This document shows positions 13,962-16,131 of a stretch of DNA of 16,131 nt, in pieces (position 1 is the stretch's first letter; every line of letters starts with the position of its first letter). Source of the stretch: Treponema sp. UBA7590 (GTDB lineage: Bacteria; Spirochaetota; Spirochaetia; Treponematales; Treponemataceae); assembly GCA_002478955.1 (NCBI GenBank), contig DLKK01000118.1, forward strand, positions 1 through 16,131, read 5' to 3'. A program made the translations under genes and the position numbers. The notes beneath the pieces were generated by a model. It saw only the letters and a program-made list of their open reading frames with translations. It made no database searches and had not been told where the DNA came from.

Positions 13962-15092
13962 TCAACGTTTTATAATACTATAGTAGAAGCTAGCCTGTCC
14001 ATCTGTAGCCGCGCTTGAAAAACGCCAGGTTTGAATTTGCGCCGCCAATTCCGAGCGGACAGAGCTGTCTATTGCGGAAGCCGGCGAAAAAGATACGCCA
14101 CCAAGAGGAACTGTTCCGTCCGCAAGAATTTTTAGTGTTATCGTCAAATTCCGTGTGCTGTCAATTGTCTTTGAGTTTTCCTCAGAGATTTTAAGACGCG
14201 GTTCAGCCGGAAAAACCAGAATTCTAGGAGAACCGTCCGCCATTGAAATTGAATATTTTCCGTTCAAATGCTGATTGATTCCTTTTGCAACAGAATCCAG
14301 ACCAGCAGCGGCAACAGAAGAATATTCGGTTTTAGAAAGTTCACCAAGCTGTGCCAAAGTTGAAGAAGATGCGTTTGTTCCTGCAGAAGTTTTCTGATTT
14401 TCAGAGGAAACCGCTCCGCCTGCATCCGTTCTTGTTCCGGCAGTTCCGCTTAGCGCGGCCGAAGAATTCAGCTTTTGGGTATTCTGCGCGGAATTATTTT
14501 TTCCAGTGCCAGAAGAATTTGTGTTTTCCGCAAAATCCATGCTGTCCCAGTCAAAATTCCTGCTTTTTGAGACAGAATTCTGTTCCTCCAAAAGCTCGTC
14601 AATGGATTTTGCATATTTTATATTCGCTTTTTTTGGTTCAGAGGCAGCAGGCTTTGCTGAAGTCTCGGCTTTTTTTTGCGCACTCTGGGAATTTTCTGTT
14701 TTTTTCGGCGCAGAATTTGAAGGAGCTTTCTGAGTTTCAGAAGTTTTAGGTTTTGAATCCTGCGATTTTTTTTCAGTTTGAGTCTGCTTTACACTTTCAG
14801 ATCTTTTTGAATTTTCAGCCTGTTTTTGTACGTCAGAAGTTTTTGCTTTTTCAGCAATTTTCTGCTCCGGCTTGATTTTTTCTTCCGGTTTTGTTTTTTC
14901 AAGCGGTGCAAGCGTAATCTGAACGGTCTTGTATTTTTTCTTCTGGTTCCAGCCTGGCGAAATCGCAAGAATCACAAAAAGAATCATCCAGATTATCAGC
15001 GTGAATAAAAGCGCAAGCCGCATCGCCTGGGTTTGCGTCTTATCATCTGAGTTGATTCTTATGAATTTTTCAATCTGATTTTTTATCTGCAT
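13962..15092 (-). CDS. TonB-like energy transducer
   Basis: This 376-residue protein has a short cytoplasmic N-terminus, one transmembrane helix (about 24-45, AMRLALLFTLIIWMILFVIL), a long Lys/Glu/Pro/Ser/Gln-rich periplasmic linker (about 50-250) and a C-terminal domain (about 260-376). The last part, NLTITLKILADGTV to AAQIQTWRFSSA, follows the TonB C-terminal pattern of a strand with a D-G-x-V turn, a helix and a W-R-F strand. It should carry energy from ExbB-ExbD to outer-membrane transporters. The linker has more Ser, Gln and Asn and fewer Pro-Lys repeats than Escherichia TonB, and the transmembrane helix lacks the His known from that protein, so coupling may differ. The gene overlaps exbD by one nucleotide (TAATG), which fixes the start and implies translational coupling. 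A TolA-like role is the main alternative. Confidence 0.82.
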   Translation of the reverse strand: MQIKNQIEKFIRINSDDKTQTQAMRLALLFTLIIWMILFVILAISPGWNQKKKYKTVQITLAPLEKTKPEEKIKPEQKIAEKAKTSDVQKQAENSKRSESVKQTQTEKKSQDSKPKTSETQKAPSNSAPKKTENSQSAQKKAETSAKPAASEPKKANIKYAKSIDELLEEQNSVSKSRNFDWDSMDFAENTNSSGTGKNNSAQNTQKLNSSAALSGTAGTRTDAGGAVSSENQKTSAGTNASSSTLAQLGELSKTEYSSVAAAGLDSVAKGINQHLNGKYSISMADGSPRILVFPAEPRLKISEENSKTIDSTRNLTITLKILADGTVPLGGVSFSPASAIDSSVRSELAAQIQTWRFSSAATDGQASFYYSIIKR

Positions 15093-15505
15093 TATTTTTT
15101 GTCAGTTGTCCGCAAATTTATTGAAGCATAACCGTTTTGGCGAATAACATCGAACAATTTTACGATTGTTCCGTTTGTGACCAAATCGTCTGCTTCAATT
15201 GTAATAGGAAATTCAGCTTTTTTTGTCTTTTTTGTGTCGAATTTTGAAAGTTCGTCCCCAAGTGATTTGAATGAGACTTTTTTGTCATTGAAGTACAAAT
15301 TCCCGTTTTTTTCGCAGGTAATTGTGATTCCCAGATTCGACGTGCTTTCCGCGGTTGAACTTTCCGGAAGATTTAAATTTATGCCGGGCAAAACCGCAAA
15401 AGTTGTAGAAACAAGAAAGAAAATTATAAGCTGAAAAACAACATCAATCATCGGAGTCATATCAACTGTGGCATGAATGTTTTTTCGTCTTGCTCTTAAT
15501 CTCAT
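15092..15505 (-). CDS. exbD: Biopolymer transport protein ExbD/TolR
   Basis: This 137-residue protein has the family layout: a basic cytoplasmic N-terminus (MRLRARRKN), one transmembrane helix containing the proton-carrying Asp (D21 in VDMTPMIDVVFQLIIFFLVS, 14-33) and a periplasmic domain of about 95 residues ending IRQNGYASINLRT. Together with ExbB it forms the proton-driven stator that powers TonB-like proteins. The gene shares one nucleotide with exbB upstream and one with the TonB-like gene downstream, each as TAATG, so the three are made in fixed stoichiometry. Confidence 0.94.
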   Translation of the reverse strand: MRLRARRKNIHATVDMTPMIDVVFQLIIFFLVSTTFAVLPGINLNLPESSTAESTSNLGITITCEKNGNLYFNDKKVSFKSLGDELSKFDTKKTKKAEFPITIEADDLVTNGTIVKLFDVIRQNGYASINLRTTDKK

Positions 15506-16116
15506 TATTTTACGCGTCCTGAAAGTCTTATGACAATATTTGTTACATTTGATTCCATTTCTGCAATGCGACGATTAACACGGCTTACAAAATAATTGTA
15601 GAAAATCAACGCAGGAATTGAAACCACAAGCCCGGCAACTGTTGTTACCAATGCCTCACCGATAGCGCCAGCCAGCAGCGCAGGATCGCCCATTGTTCCG
15701 CCAGCTCCAAGAACACCAAACGCCTTGATATTTCCGGTTACTGTTCCCAAAAGTCCAAGCAATGTTGAAATATTTGCGATTGTCCCAAGTGGCGTAAGAA
15801 AATGCTCGTAACGGGGAACAACCGCTGACATTTCGGCCTCTACAGTTTCCTTTAAATCTTTTTCCGGCCAGGAGCGGCATTCAAGCGCTTTTTTTACAAC
15901 TTGGGCAGTCGGCGTATCTGCTTCCGAACAAGCGTTTTCCGCAGCAACATAATCAGCTTTTGAAATTGAATTCTTCAAGTCAAACATAAGTTTTATGTCG
16001 CGTTTTTTTGTGACATAAAAATAATAACATCGTTCAACAATTATAAAAGTTGCAAAAATTCCACAAAGAATTATTGGCAGCATAAGAATACCGCCGGCTT
16101 TTAAAGCACCAAACAT
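15505..16116 (-). CDS. exbB: MotA/TolQ/ExbB proton channel family protein ExbB
   Basis: This 203-residue inner-membrane protein has three predicted transmembrane segments at about 8-28 (ILMLPIILCGIFATFIIV), 108-133 (TPLGTIANISTLLGLLGTVT) and 154-176 (ALVTTVAGLVVSIPALIFYN). The STLLGLLGTVTGNIKAF and GEALVTTVAGLVVSIPA blocks are the family signature, and the Thr in these helices line the proton path in characterised members. AGGGAG lies 5 nt before the ATG, a strong ribosome binding site. It is the first gene of the exbB-exbD-TonB-HAD-coiled-coil operon within the window; the promoter lies beyond the right edge. Confidence 0.94.
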   Translation of the reverse strand: MFGALKAGGILMLPIILCGIFATFIIVERCYYFYVTKKRDIKLMFDLKNSISKADYVAAENACSEADTPTAQVVKKALECRSWPEKDLKETVEAEMSAVVPRYEHFLTPLGTIANISTLLGLLGTVTGNIKAFGVLGAGGTMGDPALLAGAIGEALVTTVAGLVVSIPALIFYNYFVSRVNRRIAEMESNVTNIVIRLSGRVK

Positions 16117-16131
16117 ATTGTCTCCCTAATA

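Overview
The window looks like a chromosomal segment of a treponeme (Spirochaetota), probably a gut or rumen species. The evidence is a CarD regulator with a long acidic tail, a fused IspDF enzyme, an ExbB-ExbD-TonB operon typical of a diderm, and a very long spirochaete-style coiled-coil protein with a membrane anchor and a C-terminal helix-turn-helix. Intergenic DNA is AT-rich. The species cannot be named from the sequence alone. No rRNA, tRNA, CRISPR array, transposase or riboswitch was seen. Almost everything is coding.

Layout. (1) 1-720: a leftward two-gene unit, a small protein with a degenerate caspase-like pattern followed by the N-terminus of a Wzx-type oligosaccharide flippase that runs off the window. 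A strong leftward promoter and a perfect 10-bp-arm palindrome precede it. (2) 722-1093: a rightward, AT-rich XRE-type repressor, divergent from unit 1, followed by a degenerate 23-bp tandem repeat array (1090-1221) that starts on its stop codon and ends in a run of nine C. (3) 1315-3635: an NFACT/RqcH-family protein overlapped by ATGA with a protein carrying degenerate PAP2 phosphatase motifs. (4) 3636-5591, leftward: a DEAD-box RNA helicase with a DbpA-type RNA-binding domain and an RGG tail. (5) 5714-7571: carD and ispDF, overlapping by 17 nt. (6) 7575-8987, leftward: a secreted AmyE-like alpha-amylase. (7) 9046-9162: a GC-rich block with three hairpins, one of them a leftward terminator, plus a direct repeat. 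(8) 9156-16116, leftward: exbB, exbD, a TonB-like gene, a HAD hydrolase and the giant coiled-coil protein, arranged as one operon. exbB/exbD and exbD/tonB overlap by one nucleotide (TAATG).

How the parts fit. Regions 3-5 are mostly housekeeping: ribosome-associated quality control, RNA remodelling, RNA polymerase open-complex control and isoprenoid precursor synthesis. Region 8 builds an inner-membrane energy-transducing complex and co-expresses it with a membrane-anchored coiled-coil protein that may have a DNA-binding end. Regions 1-2 look like an accessory surface-polysaccharide locus with a dedicated regulator.

The most unusual signals are these: the stop-codon-anchored tandem array with its C tract; three promoters whose -10 box lies only 6-8 nt before the ATG, implying leaderless mRNAs for rqcH, carD and the amylase; the PAP2-like and caspase-like proteins with altered catalytic positions; the Gln in place of Asp in the RqcH DR motif; and the giant coiled-coil/HTH protein in the exb operon.
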